Below are positions 10,471 through 22,600 of a stretch of DNA of 64,000 nt, piece by piece. The position numbers were made by a program, and so were the translations under genes. Each line of letters starts with the position of its first letter. The first letter of the stretch is position 1. The notes under the pieces were generated by a model. It was given only the letters and a program-made list of their open reading frames with translations. It was not told where the DNA came from and did not search any database. This stretch comes from Apricaphanius iberus (Eukaryota; Chordata; Actinopteri; Cyprinodontiformes; Aphaniidae): positions 496,001 through 560,000 of the forward strand of contig JAPXFQ010001678.1 of assembly GCA_028564705.1 (NCBI GenBank), read 5' to 3'.

Positions 10471-12195
10471 ATTGATCGGCAGTGACGTGCAGAGACCTTT
10501 GGAGGGGCAGGTGCTGAAATAACAAAAAGGGGCACATGGAACACAACTTTTACACTTTACGACGACAATTTTCAGGATAACAGACTGTTATATTACCCAT
10601 ATTTATAAAGGGTGTAACATGGAATTGCATCATACAATATCATTTTCCCCATCTGAATTCATAAGGTAAGGATAATGCAAAAAAAAAAAAGCCTACACTT
10701 TACCTAAAATGGGTACTGTTATGACCCAGCTCAGCAAGGGGACTGGTGTCGCAACAAGGTGAACTGTGCACGGTGATGAAGTTGAAGAAAGCAAATTTAT
10801 TATGATGAACAGCGAGAGTGTACAAAAAAACAAAGGTAAAACAGAGTTGGGGTTAGTGGTGTTGCTTAAACCAACGGAAGTAATAAAACAATTACCTATA
10901 ATGAACAGAGGGCAGCCAGACCTAAACCAAAACAAAAAGCTGGCCTCCTATGCTAAAACTGAGTAGTACCAATAACTAAAAAGAGTTGTCTTACTACAAC
11001 ATATACAAATGAAAACTTATCTAGCCCAAATCTTTGTCTGCAATAACAAGAACAGTACAGTGTCAGTCACAAGCGGTCTACTGCTCTGTCTAACCCGACG
11101 CACCTCCTCTGATTTCAGTGAAGTTACCATCACAACAGTGCTAAACAACACTACAAGGTCACCATGACATCAGTACTAAACTATGGGACTAACGCACAGA
11201 TAAATACACTAAAACACCGCAAAATGCTAAGAGTTAATGCGGTTTGAGGACAAGCCATTGGAAATTAATAATACAAGACAAATAAAAACACAAAACCTAT
11301 AGCCTAATCACCTAACCGGCACACTTCCTCTAAGGAATTACCACGCCAGTCATCCCCTAACATGTTGCATAAGCAAACATATTGCTTCTGCACTCTACTG
11401 GCAGAAAGTAGCACAACTCTCCTAACTAAAAACGGGCTAGTCCACAGGAAAATTAAAGGGGACACATAATTAATTTAAAAAAAGACTGATAAAATGAAAT
11501 TGTGGAAAAAATGTGCCACATCTGCACACTGTGAAGGAGGGGCATGTTAATCATCATTGCCAGATTCATCATTTTATTTAGCTGAATTATTATTAATTGT
11601 TACAGGATTACAGGATTCTAACCATAGAGACGGAGTGTACTATTTTCTTTAGCGGAAGCAATACAATCGGGCTTAAATCAATATACTCCCTTTTAATATT
11701 TTGTGTCAAAATAATGATTTATTTGGTAGGTAGCCATGTAATAAGCGGGATAATGTATAGCGATTATCCCTTACACATTAGCTAATCTAGTAGCTCATGA
11801 GGAATGCATGCTAGCAAAACACAGGTTAACTAAATATTTGTCTTTGACTAATCAGCAGTAAATTCGAGCCTTATTCGAGGCACTGGTAGTTTAATCTTTT
11901 GTTCATCAGCAGCTCCACTCACCTCAGCACAAGCTAACTAAAACCCTGCTGGTTGGGGCTGCTGCTGCCTGCAGGTGTGTGTGTATATGATGTCCGCTGC
12001 TGCGCAGGGGTGGGGAGTGGGTGCTTCAGAACTCCTGACCTGATATTTAGAGATACTATTCTTCAATAGTGCGCAAACAGGAATATATATTATTTTTCCA
12101 AAAAACACCCCAGAAAAAAGGGCACTTTCTCTCCAGGAATAAAAGGGGCAGGTGCTCAAGCCCCCTTTGATGTCTATGTGTGCACGTGCCAGTTG
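10470..12195. mobile_element. Possible non-autonomous DNA transposon, large
   Basis: The left edge (GACGTGCAGAGACC...GGGGCAGGTGCTG) and the reverse complement of the right edge near 12130-12195 (CACGTGCACACATAGAC...GGGGGCTTGAGCAC) are loosely inverted copies. GGGGCAGGTGCT also occurs near both edges in direct orientation. No transposase is readable inside and no clean target duplication was found. A segment starting TGTTATGACCC near 10718 may be a separate LTR fragment. Confidence 0.35.
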
Positions 12196-12500
12196 ATCGT
12201 GGCATATATCTTGGCTTAAGGGCCTCCCAGGGAATAAAGTTCAGGCTCAGGATTTTGTTTACATCACCCCTGAGCTCACCTAGAACGCTTGAAGTCGTCC
12301 TGCACTCATCTGGGTCCAGCATAAACTCAGTCAAGCTATGAATTTGTCTGTCGCATGACACAACATCATATTGACCCAGATCAGCATGTTGCTGTGGGGT
12401 CAATTTAAGGAGGTCCTCTAGGAGTTCCTGCAGCTGAGGGTTGGCGGAATCAGCCTGGCTAATAGTGTTAGCTCCCTGGACTGAGTTTCCCCTTTTTAAA
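12056..12500 (-). CDS. Unrecognised ORF remnant
   Basis: Read on the - strand from about 12500, an open frame runs through NTISQADSANPQLQELLEDL and TPQQHADLGQYDV, then HSLTEFMLDPDECRTTSSVL, with normal-looking amino-acid composition. It continues into the edge of the possible DNA transposon at 12195. The glutamine- and leucine-rich start looks helical. I do not recognise the family. It could be an exon fragment of a host or transposon gene, or chance coding potential, so no function is proposed. Confidence 0.25.
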
Positions 12501-13490
12501 GTACAGAGAAATGAAAGAGGGATTGCTCAAAGCAAAAACAACATCAAAAGTAACAAGCGGCCAAGAGGCCTTCACCTCTTCGTCTTAACAGAACCCACGC
12601 ACTAAAATGCCACAGCACCTTCAGTAAATATGCCCTTTCTTCTAAGCATATACGACTGAAATCTATGTGTGTTAAATGTGGAAAAGTGATCAGCTTGTGA
12701 CTTACGGCCAACACTGTCTTGTACAGTGTTTAAAATGGCTTATTTACACAAGAAAGATCGATCATGTCTTACAATGCAAATACTGTCTTTCCTACAGCAA
12801 GTGTTATGTTTCTTTAGAATTTGTTCAGTTACTTTTACCGGAGGAAAATCTACTCTTTTGTAACAGACACTTTTTACAGTGTTTACAGATGTTAAGTTAC
12901 TCTCTGAGAGGAAGATCTACTCTCACCATACACCTTTACAGTGTTTAGAAAATGCTAAGGCTATAAATAGCTTCTTCCTTCTTTCTCTAAGAGGAAAAAT
13001 TTTAGCCAAGCATGTAGACCCTATCTAACCAGTTTTAGAAGTGAGTTAGCAGGGGTGGACATCAAGCAAAACAGACATGCACAAATGCACACACAGATAA
13101 ATATCAGATTATGTGCAAAAATCTTTTAGGTGCATGACGGAAAATGGCAGGCTAACCGCAGGTGAAGAGGATGCAATGTAGCTTAAAGTTCACAAAAGCA
13201 TTTAATTTAGTATTAGAAATTATGATTATTTCAAAATGATCTTTAAGCAGTGAAGAAGTAAATGCAGCTTAAACCACAACTAAACCAGGGTTCTTCTTCT
13301 AGCACTATAATATTCAGCTGGACAATTTTGTGAACAAAGGAAGCAAAATTGGAAAATTTGGTTGATTAATTTAAATGTCAGTTAAAGCAATTAATTTTTA
13401 GCTTGAAATTAAACAAGTGGGCTATTTTGAGTAAGCACACCTGATGAGAAGAATTTGAGATGATTGTTTACAGATAGATAGTTAGTCAAT
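12501..13490. other. No gene seen
   Basis: This is AT-rich sequence with only short, composition-driven ORFs. TTTACAGTGTTTA-like words recur between 12720 and 12950, but no ordered repeat unit could be defined. Confidence 0.4.
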
Positions 13491-13499
13491 TTTTAATGC

Positions 13500-14010
13500 C
13501 TGGCCTGCCCCTTTAACATGGTTAAAAACTCAAACCTTTGATAACTTTTGATCCCCCATGCCTGAAGGTAATCCTGACTAATTTACAAGCTGATCAGTTG
13601 AAATCTGTAGGAGTTCAATCAAATGCAAAGGCTGTAAACATCCAAAACGGGGTCAAAACCGCACATTCAAACCAAGATGGCTGACTTCCTGTACGCTTGG
13701 GACAATGACATTTTGAGGCTCTTTGCTAGGTCTCGGAAATATCTAGCACTGTGCCTACGATGAACTAAGGTCAATGCGGAGGCCATTTTGAAACATTTCA
13801 GGTGGCGCTACTGAGCCATTTCTTTTGCATTTTTTAAACGCTGAAAATATGTAAATGTCCCACACACCAGATGTCACTGTCAAATATGTTGACTTTTTAG
13901 ATATGCTTAGGCCTCCAAAAAGCCAATTCATTTGGGAGATGAAAAAGAAACTATAAAGATACAATAGGCCTTTACATCGCTTAGCTGCTCGGGCCTAATA
14001 CCTTTTAATG
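13500..14010. repeat. Dispersed teleost repeat ending in GCTCGGGCCTA
   Basis: The stretch TTTCAGGTGGCGCTACTGAGCCATTTC, followed by a 'GCCTCCAAAAAGCCAATTC' part and the end 'GCTGCTCGGGCCTA', matches from memory a common interspersed repeat of fish genomes. No coding capacity or terminal repeats are visible. Its class is not known to me. Confidence 0.5.
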
Positions 14011-14149
14011 CTTATTATTTCTGCATCAAAGAAAGGATTCTTCCCAAAAATCCATTAAACTCTAAGGGAGCACGTTTTTTTCCCCTCACCGTGGAACCCT
14101 CCCCTACCCAGTATTTCTCTATGTTTCATAAACGGGAGCGCCGCTCGGT

Positions 14150-14320
14150 GGCTGCATGCCCAACAGTGACCTGGATCTGTTTGTTGTTGTTGTTGTTTGT
14201 AATGATCTTGGACAGGTTGTACTGTATCTGTAAATTCTTTGTATGCATCATACTTGTATGGGTCATACTTGGCCATTAAAGCTGATTCTAAATCTGATTC
14301 TGATTCTGAATGGAGAGAGA
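14150..14320 (-). repeat. Dispersed 'AATCAGAATCAGCTTTA' repeat fragment
   Basis: The - strand reads AATCAGAATCAGATTTAGAATCAGC, then TTTAATGGCCAAGTATG, a motif widely found at one end of dispersed fish repeats. A related ATTCTGATTCTGG stretch occurs near 19173. The open frame across it is therefore not a host gene. Confidence 0.5.
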
Positions 14321-14599
14321 ATAAATGGAAATTGTTGTTTTTTAACTCATCTTTAAGCTGTCTATTTTCATTCTCCACTTTTCTTTTAGCAGTGAATGTA
14401 GGGGGAAAAAAGCATGTTCCCAAGTAGAATAACTGCACAGAAAAAATTCTCAAAGAGGAACAAACAGCTCCAAAGTAAAAGTAAAACATCTCCTTTGCGT
14501 AGCTATGCAGCAGTAATGTGACAGTCACAGCATGTTGATGGCACAGGAAAGACTGAACTGGTGCTCCTTTACAGAGCAGACACACTGGCATCACATGTT

Positions 14600-16620
14600 T
14601 TTATTATTTAAATGGAGCACATACAATACTGTGCTGCCTCAAGGCACATTTCCACTGTCTGCACTTCAGGGTAATTTAACAAGATCTTCTGACGGGTAAT
14701 CTGTTGGCCCATTCCTCTCAATGGCCCCTTAAGGTATGAGCTAAAGGCGTCCACATATCACACAGTTTCAGCAAAGAGCAGTGTCATTGATCAGCGCAAA
14801 AATGTGCCCAGAGAAGCAAAAATAAGAGATCGACTTTGGTAGAAGCAGAGGTTGTTTCTGCGTTTCTGTTTGCTGTTACAAACTACTTCTCCAGCAACTC
14901 TTCTTATTTTTACAAAGCCAGTTGTTTGGCGACGTCTGTCAATTTCCCTCTGATTTACAACCAATCCGCATAACGTAACCACAGCTCTCTCTGGGCAACA
15001 GGATCAGGCTATTTCCGAGCACATACCCTAATACAGGTACTCCGTTGGTTCCTGAAATGGCCCTGAAAATGGTTCTGTCGACCCAGTGCAATAAAAAACA
15101 GACACATTGTAATCGGGAAGGTCTAGCCAAATTACCCTGAAGTTCCAGTTATAGAAACGCAGGGCTTCAGGGCTGGATATAGGAGGTTTGGGAAACAGAC
15201 CTGGCCCGGGGGCGCCTACTGAGTAAGGCTGCTCTAAGGCTTTCATATAACAGCTCGATTTGGAAGAAAAAAGAAGACAGGTGTTAATACTTTTGCAAGT
15301 TACTTTAATGGTATGATGGATGACATAAAGCTCGATTGCTCTGCCACTCGTGAAACTTGCTGAACAGAGGGTCTAATCCTCCTGGACCAGGCTGGAAATA
15401 GCAGTTCTGATCTGCTGGAAATCCCGCCACTTAGTCAGCTTATCCTTTGAACTTCTGAGCCGAAGGCTGAGACCTTTGCTGGGGGACAACATCTGACCCT
15501 TGCTTCCTCGTAAAAGGAATATCTGTACAAGACAACCAAGCATGCAACGGGAGCTTGTGAAGAGGCCAGGGTGTCTGCAGGTCCAACCAGATGACAGATC
15601 TTCATGAAGACTTTCACATTTCATATTTCTTAAAATTTTTTGACATTTAAAGCTTTTTAACCTGGAACAGATAAAAGGGAATAAGTGTGATAAAACTTAA
15701 AGTTTTGAGTTTTAAAAACCTGTTCATTTCAACTTTTCTATTTTTTTTCCTTCAGAAAAGTGTCTTTTTATGTCCATGGTTTCTCCACCCATCACAATCC
15801 TTGCACCCTGAAAAAATTTGAATTTCACCACGTGTAATAATTCTTACACCACACTAACCTCTTTTTTATTTGTATAGAATAGGCCTTATAATGTGTGGCA
15901 CATTGCTTTCCTTTAACCCCATGTCCAAGACCTCTTTAGGTTCATATACCTCCGTAATCCTTAGGCAGGGAAAGGAAAATTAGTGGGGATAAGATTAGAG
16001 GCTGAGAGTGCTAAATCTGTGTCCCTATTAAGTTGCTTGTGTAAAGCTCTTGGAGAAGCATCACATTTTGCCATTGCTAACAAACACATAAGCAGATTTG
16101 AGGAATGTTATTCAATAGGTATTTTCAAGTGAAATGCAGGTTTTATTTGTATTTTTTCACAAAATACTACAAGGGCAAGGCTGAATAGCAGCTTTTCTGC
16201 TGCATCTGTTTGGATACAACACTTGTATAACAGAATTCCATGGTCATATTTTATGGACCATGTATTTCGATTTTCATGACATGGTCTTTGATTTTCATGA
16301 CATTGTCTTTTTTGAATAAATATAACACATTTAGAGTAACATCCTGTTTCAAAGTTCTGGAAGGAGACTATGGATGGTTGTTCAACATGTCAACATTCTT
16401 AATTATGAAATGTCACAGAATAAAACATTTATTATATGATTCAGGGGGAAGTGTAGGAAAATTCATATTATCCAACCAGCTGACTGATAGTGAACAGTTG
16501 AGGTAGGTGCTACTCTGCCCTGAATTTAGCAAAAAAAAAAAAAGGCTTCGGTAAATCCAGCACTGACCCTTCTTGTCTCAGTGAGTCTTATCTGTATACG
16601 TAAGGGTGAAATAAATAAAA
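14600..16620. other. No recognised gene; unassigned short ORFs
   Basis: Two - strand frames, 15246-15028 (KPPISSPEALRFYNWNFRV) and 15624-15373 (WRDFQQIRTAISSLVQED at its end), have protein-like composition. I could not place them in a family or link them by splice sites. They may be retroelement remnants. Confidence 0.3.
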
Positions 16621-16799
16621 AAAATCGAATTACAACATGTCATAATGACATTTCAAGATCAACCACGATTCACCAATTGTATAACAATAAGGTCAAAATT
16701 GATGTTTTTGTTACATAATCAATTGTAATTATGACTGCTATGATTAAGATTGCATTTGAATAACTATATTTGAATTTTATGAGGGGAGGGGTTCCCCTA

Positions 16800-17340
16800 A
16801 CTTGGGAAAGTTCACAAAAAAGCAAAGAGAAATACTGTCCAGAGAATGGGGACAAAGGAAAAGGAACCTGGGAGGCTGGCAATGAAGGAACAGGAGCCAG
16901 GGGGGTCAATATCGTGGAACCTTGTGATGAAGAGGCTGGTGTTGGAGAACGTTGTGACGTGCAGGCTGGCATCTGAGAACCTTTTGACGTGGAAGCCAGT
17001 TGTGAAGGACCTTGTGATGTGGAGTCTGCCCAACAGAGGAGGAGAACCTTATGTTGTGGCGGTCTGGCGATGGAGAACCTTGTGATGAGATAACAAGCAA
17101 TGGAGAACCTTGTGATGAGGCAGGCAGCGAGCAGCGAAGAAGTACTGTTAGAAGAACAATCCACTGACTTGCTTGAGGGCGTCGGGTGGCCAGCAACGTG
17201 GAACTTTGAAGGTGTTGGACAGCTGGTGGTGAATGTTGAAAACTTAAGGCCAGTGGTGGCTAAGATGCCCTCGATGAGGCTTTTGGGACCCTAGAAGAGG
17301 CACTGAGGATCCTTGAAGGGGTTTTGGGGATCCACAATGT
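16800..17340 (-). repeat. Degenerate coding-like minisatellite, Ser/Pro-rich in one frame
   Basis: Units of about 24-36 bp built on GAGAACCTTGTGATG and GAAGGACCTTGTGATGTGGAG recur in degenerate form. On the - strand one frame reads repeats such as TSQRSPTPASSSQGS. Word use matches the larger array at 36.6-37.9 kb (GAGGAACCATGAG, GACCTTGTGGCTTGGAG), so the two probably derive from the same retroelement family. I see no start, domain or splice context for a host protein. Confidence 0.55.
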
Positions 17341-17527
17341 AGCACTGTCGTTCCTAGATGAGTCTGTGGCATGAGGCTGGAGCCCATCCTGACGCTCCAT
17401 GGGTTGGAGCCCACTGGATTATACCACGGGCTGGAATCTATTGAAGAGGACCATAGTCTGCAACCCAGGCTTGCAGAATGGAATTCACTATAAAGGCCTG
17501 AGGGCTAGAACTCATTGGAGAGGCCAC

Positions 17528-17700
17528 GGCTCGTCTTCCCCACTCCCAACGTAGCTCCTGCCCCCAGCTCGGCTCGTCTTCTCCGATCCCCACGTAGCTC
17601 CAGCCCGCGGCTTGGCTTGTCTTCTCAGCTCCCCACGTAGCTCCAGCGGGCGGCTCAGCTCGTCTTCCCTGCTCCCAACGTAGCTAAAGCCCCCGGTTCA
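17528..17700. repeat. 43-bp tandem repeat, four copies
   Basis: Copies start at about 17528, 17571, 17614 and 17657, each reading GGCTCGTCTTC...CCCACGTAGCTC with small changes. The period is exactly 43 bp. The array is GC-rich and unlike its flanks. Confidence 0.85.
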
Positions 17701-17709
17701 GGTTGTCCT

Positions 17710-19315
17710 ACGTCTTCTTAATGCCGGCATCCCGTTGCTGATTGGTTGCTTCCCTGCGTTTGCTGCCTCAAACTTCAATTTTCCAAACTTCGTGCAGCAG
17801 CACGCTGGAAGCAATGACGGATCATCGGAGCAGCAGCAGCTGCTCTGACGGGCACTATGAGATGCGTGGCAGCTTGCTGCAGCTTGACGCCCACCAGCTG
17901 CATAGGTACCATAGACTTTTCATGTAATCCAGCTGCCCTGCTGCCTCGCTGCCAGGTGCGGTGCGAAACCACCATAAGAGGCTGTCAGTAGCTGGGTGCC
18001 TCTAAAGCCTTTGACCAGATTATCTTCAATATTTGAGTCAATTTCTCATCGCTAACTCCACTCTTCCTCTACTTGCCCTGCTTTATTTACTCTATCAAAT
18101 CACCCTCTATATTAAAGCAGTAGTCTGCTCGTGTTTTATACAGCCATATTTGTGTAGTTCGGCCAGTACCAGCAGTAGCAACGGTTGCCTGGGTAGTCTG
18201 CAGCTACCCTATATGAATTTAACCTCAGCAGATCGCAGCAGACGACGATGAAGACAAGTCGAAAGTAAGTATGCTACTGTTATTGTGTAATGTTGTAGTA
18301 TTTTTGTTGTTTATTATTGATTATTGAATGATCGGAGTTGGAATAACGATGGGTTGTAACCCAACTGTAACCCATTTTGTTGTAGCTATATTCAGTGTGG
18401 TTAGTTTATGGCTGTTAGCTAATGGCCGTTAGTACAGGACAAAATGGCAATGGTACTGATGCCATAATACACTGCCGGCACTGGTTAGCTAAACAGCAGG
18501 CACATTTGATGTTTAGGACTAGATAATTTTATGTCTTATAGAGCTCAAGTGATTTATTTAGGTTTATTTTAGCTGGCGAATATTAGCATTTTTTATTAGT
18601 AGCACCGGGCTAGTGCTGCTAACAAGCTAGTTAGCAACCCTATTCACTCTATATGATGAAGTGCTGAGGTAACAGTAGCTAACTTGCTATAAAAAAACTG
18701 CTTCAAACTTCAACTTTAATTAAAGTTTTGTATTTTAAATGCCGCAACATGTTCCATCCTTGCAGTCATCATGGCGACAAACTCGTCCTGCTTGACTTGA
18801 AAAAAAGAGGGAATTACCCACAGCGCAGATTTGAATTCATTAAATCCTGGTAGGTTGTAACCTACATTTTTGTAACAAAACTTTACTGATAATAAACTGA
18901 CATTTAGCAAAACCAGCACTTTTAAAATATGATTCACAAAGCAAACTGCAAAAAAAAGTTAATAAAAATCTGATACCTATATCACCAACTGACTTCTCCT
19001 GCATGTGCTGTAAATTACTTTAGTAATCCAGGCTGGCAGGCGGCTGAAGCGCTTCTTAATGGAGCTGAGGGAGGCTGTAGCCAGGCTTTTTTTTTGCCGC
19101 TGCTGCCTCTCTGGTGGACTCCAGCACTGTAACATATTTCAGAGTGGCTCTTCCCCCACTTCAAAAATAAAATTCTGATTCTGGACTAATCAGAAAACAT
19201 CCGGGGCTTAAGCCCAAGTAGACACCCCCTAACTTTAACCCTGCCACAGAAGCCTCTTCAGTTTTCTTATGACTGGTCACTCAATGTATGTGACAGAGCT
19301 GGTTCTCTGTGTAAC
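17710..19315. other. No recognised gene; possible exon donor at 18266
   Basis: The sequence around 18240-18275 reads ATGAAGACAAGTCGAAA followed by a strong donor GTAAGTATG. It could be a short 5' exon, but nothing downstream in the window could be joined to it. The rest is AT-rich and featureless. Confidence 0.3.
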
Positions 19316-22130
19316 GCAAAGCAAGGCAATTTTATTTGTAGAGCACACTTTCAGCACAAGGCAATTCAAGGTGCTTTACATGATTCAGTGATAATGAAAC
19401 CACATGATTACAAACAAAACATATAAGTTTAACAGTAATCAATCAGTAAGAAAGGACAATGTAAGGAACAAATTTATGTAATTAATACACAATCACTTAA
19501 AAAAGAAATAAAAAAGTAGGAATAGAAATTAAACCACAACAATAAAAAAATAATTTAAGTAACAAATTTATGCAATTAAAACAGAATAAAACAGATAAAA
19601 CACAATCGGATAAACAAAACAAAAAGTGATCAGAAAGCGCAATTTAAGATTCAAATGCAGCTCTGAATAGTAGAGTTTTTATCTTTGATTTAAAAGAGCC
19701 TAGCGATTCAGCGTTTTTGCATTCGTCTGGAAGTTTATTCCAACTTTGTGGAGCATAGAAGCTGTAAGCTGCCTCTCCCTGTTTAGTTCTGATTCTAGGG
19801 ACGATTAATAGGCTAGAGTTGGAGGACCTGAGTGGTCTGCTGGGTTGATATAGTGACAGCATATCTTCAATGTACTTTGGTGCTAAACCGTTCAATGATT
19901 TTTAAACAAGTAGGAGTATTTTAAAGTCTATTCTCTGAGCTCCAGGGAGCCAGTGTAAGGACTTTAGAACTGAGGTGATCTGTTCTACTTTCCTGGTTCT
20001 AGTGAGAACACAAGCAGCAGCGTTCTGGATCAGCTGCAGCTGTCTGATATATTTTTTAGGTAGACCTGTGAGGACGCTGTTGCAGTAATCAATCCGACTA
20101 AAGATAAACGCATGGATCAGTTTTTCACGGTCCTTCTGTGACATCAGTCCTTTAATCCTAGAAATGTTCCTCAGGTGATAGAAAGCTGACCTTGTTATTG
20201 CCTTTATGTGACCCTGGAGGTTCAGGTCTGAGTCCATTATTACACCTAGATTACGAGCCTGATGAGTAGTTTTTAGTTGTATTAGCTGAAGCTGTGTGCT
20301 GACTTTGGATCGTTCCTCCTTAGGTCCAAAAATAATTACTTCTGTTTTGTTTCTGTTTAGCTGGAGAAAGTTATGGGACATCCAGTCGTTGATTTGTTCA
20401 ATGCATTCATTTAAGGTCTGGATAGAATCAAAGTCACCTGGTGACAATGTAATGTATAGCTGTGTGTCATCTGCATAGTTATGGTAACTTATCTGATTGG
20501 CTGCTATAATCTTGGTTAGTGGGAGCATATAAATATTGAACAGGAGGGGTCCCAGGATGGAGCCCTGGGGGACCCCACATGTGATTTCTGTTTGTTCTGA
20601 TGAGAAATTTCCGATGGACACAAAGAACTTCCTATTTTTGAGGTAAGATTCGAACCATTGAAGAGCTGTACCAGTGAGTCCGACCCAGCTCTCTAATCGT
20701 TCCAGTAATATTGTATGATCAACAGTGTCAAATGCTGCACTGAGGTCCAACAGAACCAACACTGTAGTTTTACCGCTGTCTGTATTTATGCGGATGTCAT
20801 TGAAAACTTTGACGAGGGCAGTCTCAGTGCTCTGATATGCACAGAAACCAGATTGAAAATGATCTTATGAGTTGTTCGTTGTCAGGAATGTGTTCAACTG
20901 TTGAGATACAGCTTTTTCAATAATCTTACTGATGAATGGGAGATTAGAGATTGGCCTATAATTCGGCATCAAGGTATTGTTTAGGTTGTTTTTCTTTTAT
21001 AGGGGTTCATTAACTGCTGTTTTGAGGGCCTGGGGGAAGACACCTGACTGGAGGGATCTGTTAACTATTTGCATCAGATCCAAATTAATGACAGGGAGAT
21101 CTTTCTTTAAAAAAGCTGTGGGTAAGATATCGAGGCAGCAAGAGGAGGAGTTCAGTTGTTTAATAATTTCATCAAGATGTGATTGATTCAGTTTTTTGAA
21201 ATCAGACATCTTATCTGCATTATTTTTAAGTGGGAATGATAATGTTGGTGGGTTGGTTGCTGCTTTACAGATTGATTTTCTAAGTTCTAGAATCTTTTCA
21301 GTGAAGATGTTGGCAAATTCAGTACAGGCCCTAGTGGAGTGTGTAGCTCAGGAGCTGCTGTCACTGGAGGATTGGTTAGTCTTTCAACTGTTGCAAATGA
21401 GGTCGGAGCGTTATTAATGTTTTTGTTAATGATTTCAGAGAAGAATGATTCCTTTGCAGTTTTCAAGGTTAAGTTATATATGTTCAACCTGTTTTTGTAG
21501 ATCTCATAGTGAACCTGGAGTTGAGTTTTCCTCCATTTTCTTTCGGCCTGACGGCACTCACTTTTTCCGCTGCGTACTAGAGGATTGCTGGTCCATGGAG
21601 ACTTGAGGTAGAGCAGTAAATGTGTTTAAAGATTACAAGAGGTATATACAAAGGCTGAACCAGGTTGTGATCTGAGCCCCCCAAGGGTCGAGAGGTGATG
21701 AACTGTATGCCTCCTTGGTGTTGGGATACAATAAGTCTAGTGTTTTATTGTATCTGGTGTGGCATTTGACATACTGAGTGAAGGTGGGGAGAATGGAGGA
21801 CAAGGCGATGTGGTTAAAGTCTCAAGAGATCAGAAAAAGGGCCTGGGGTGCTGTTTTTTGGGTCTACTTGACACAGAGTGGCTGACATCACATGCTGCAT
21901 TAACCTTAACAGTGGGCGGGACGTACACAGCTATCACGATAACCTCATAGGCTCCTGCAGTAGATAGTACAGCCGTATGCTAACAGCTCAATGTCCTTAC
22001 AGCATAACGTCTATTTGATAGATAAATGCACAGAGTTACACCATCTATCGTTCACAAACACAGCCAGACCCATCCTATCCTCTTACCATTCTCCTTGGTT
22101 CTGTCGGCCTGGAGCATAAGCGTTGTATGT
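19316..22130 (-). mobile_element. L2/CR1-type LINE, broken copy with EN and RT parts
   Basis: The 3' tail lies at the low-coordinate end (on the - strand it ends GTGCTCTACAAATAAAATTGCC). Reading - strand, the endonuclease part (about 22130-21620) shows GLAVFVNDRWCN, then an ALSSILPTFTQYVKCHTR-like stretch and SSSPLDPWGAQ. RT pieces follow from 21487 down to 19644. Several frameshifts and stops break the ORF. The endonuclease and RT may come from one element or from two adjacent ones of the same clade. Confidence 0.8.
19644..20762 (-). pseudogene. LINE reverse transcriptase, largest open piece
   Basis: An open frame of 286 codons (20762-19902) plus its continuation (19895-19644) encodes the catalytic core of a non-LTR reverse transcriptase. 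Visible are the [15 protein letters not shown] block, the [18 protein letters not shown] block, the catalytic [10 protein letters not shown] motif, the FGPKEERS spacing and a C-terminal [16 protein letters not shown] region. The N-terminal fingers are displaced by frameshifts (21209-20997). It would copy the element's own RNA at the target site, but the frame is broken on both sides and the copy is dead. Confidence 0.9.
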
Positions 22131-22600
22131 CCGAAACCACTGTAACCAATATAGAAGCAGGCTGATTTCCAAAAGAATAACTCCATTAATGACCTTTTAA
22201 AATCATATTTCTTGCTTGACAACTTCTCAAAATGACTTTCAGAGTCAGAGTTATAGTAATTTAAACGTACTTTGTGCACTCACCGTAGCTGGACAGAAAA
22301 GGTATTACAACACAAACATAGAAAAATTCCATAAAAAAAACATGTTTTTTTGTTTTTCGTTTTTCCCTTGAGAAAGAGAGAGAAACACAAATTTCAGATG
22401 ACAAAACATGTTTTTATTCTCTGTCTTTTAGGGCTTTAAATGAGGGAAAAAAAATTAGGAAAATGTGAGCCGTTTTTTTCTCCTCACCTGACTTTCACAG
22501 ATTAAAAAAGAAATTTGACTTAAATATTTCAACTTCTAATTTATGAGTTACGCATCGTTTTTTCTCTGTTGCCTATCAGAATTGAAGCAAGATGGAATGA

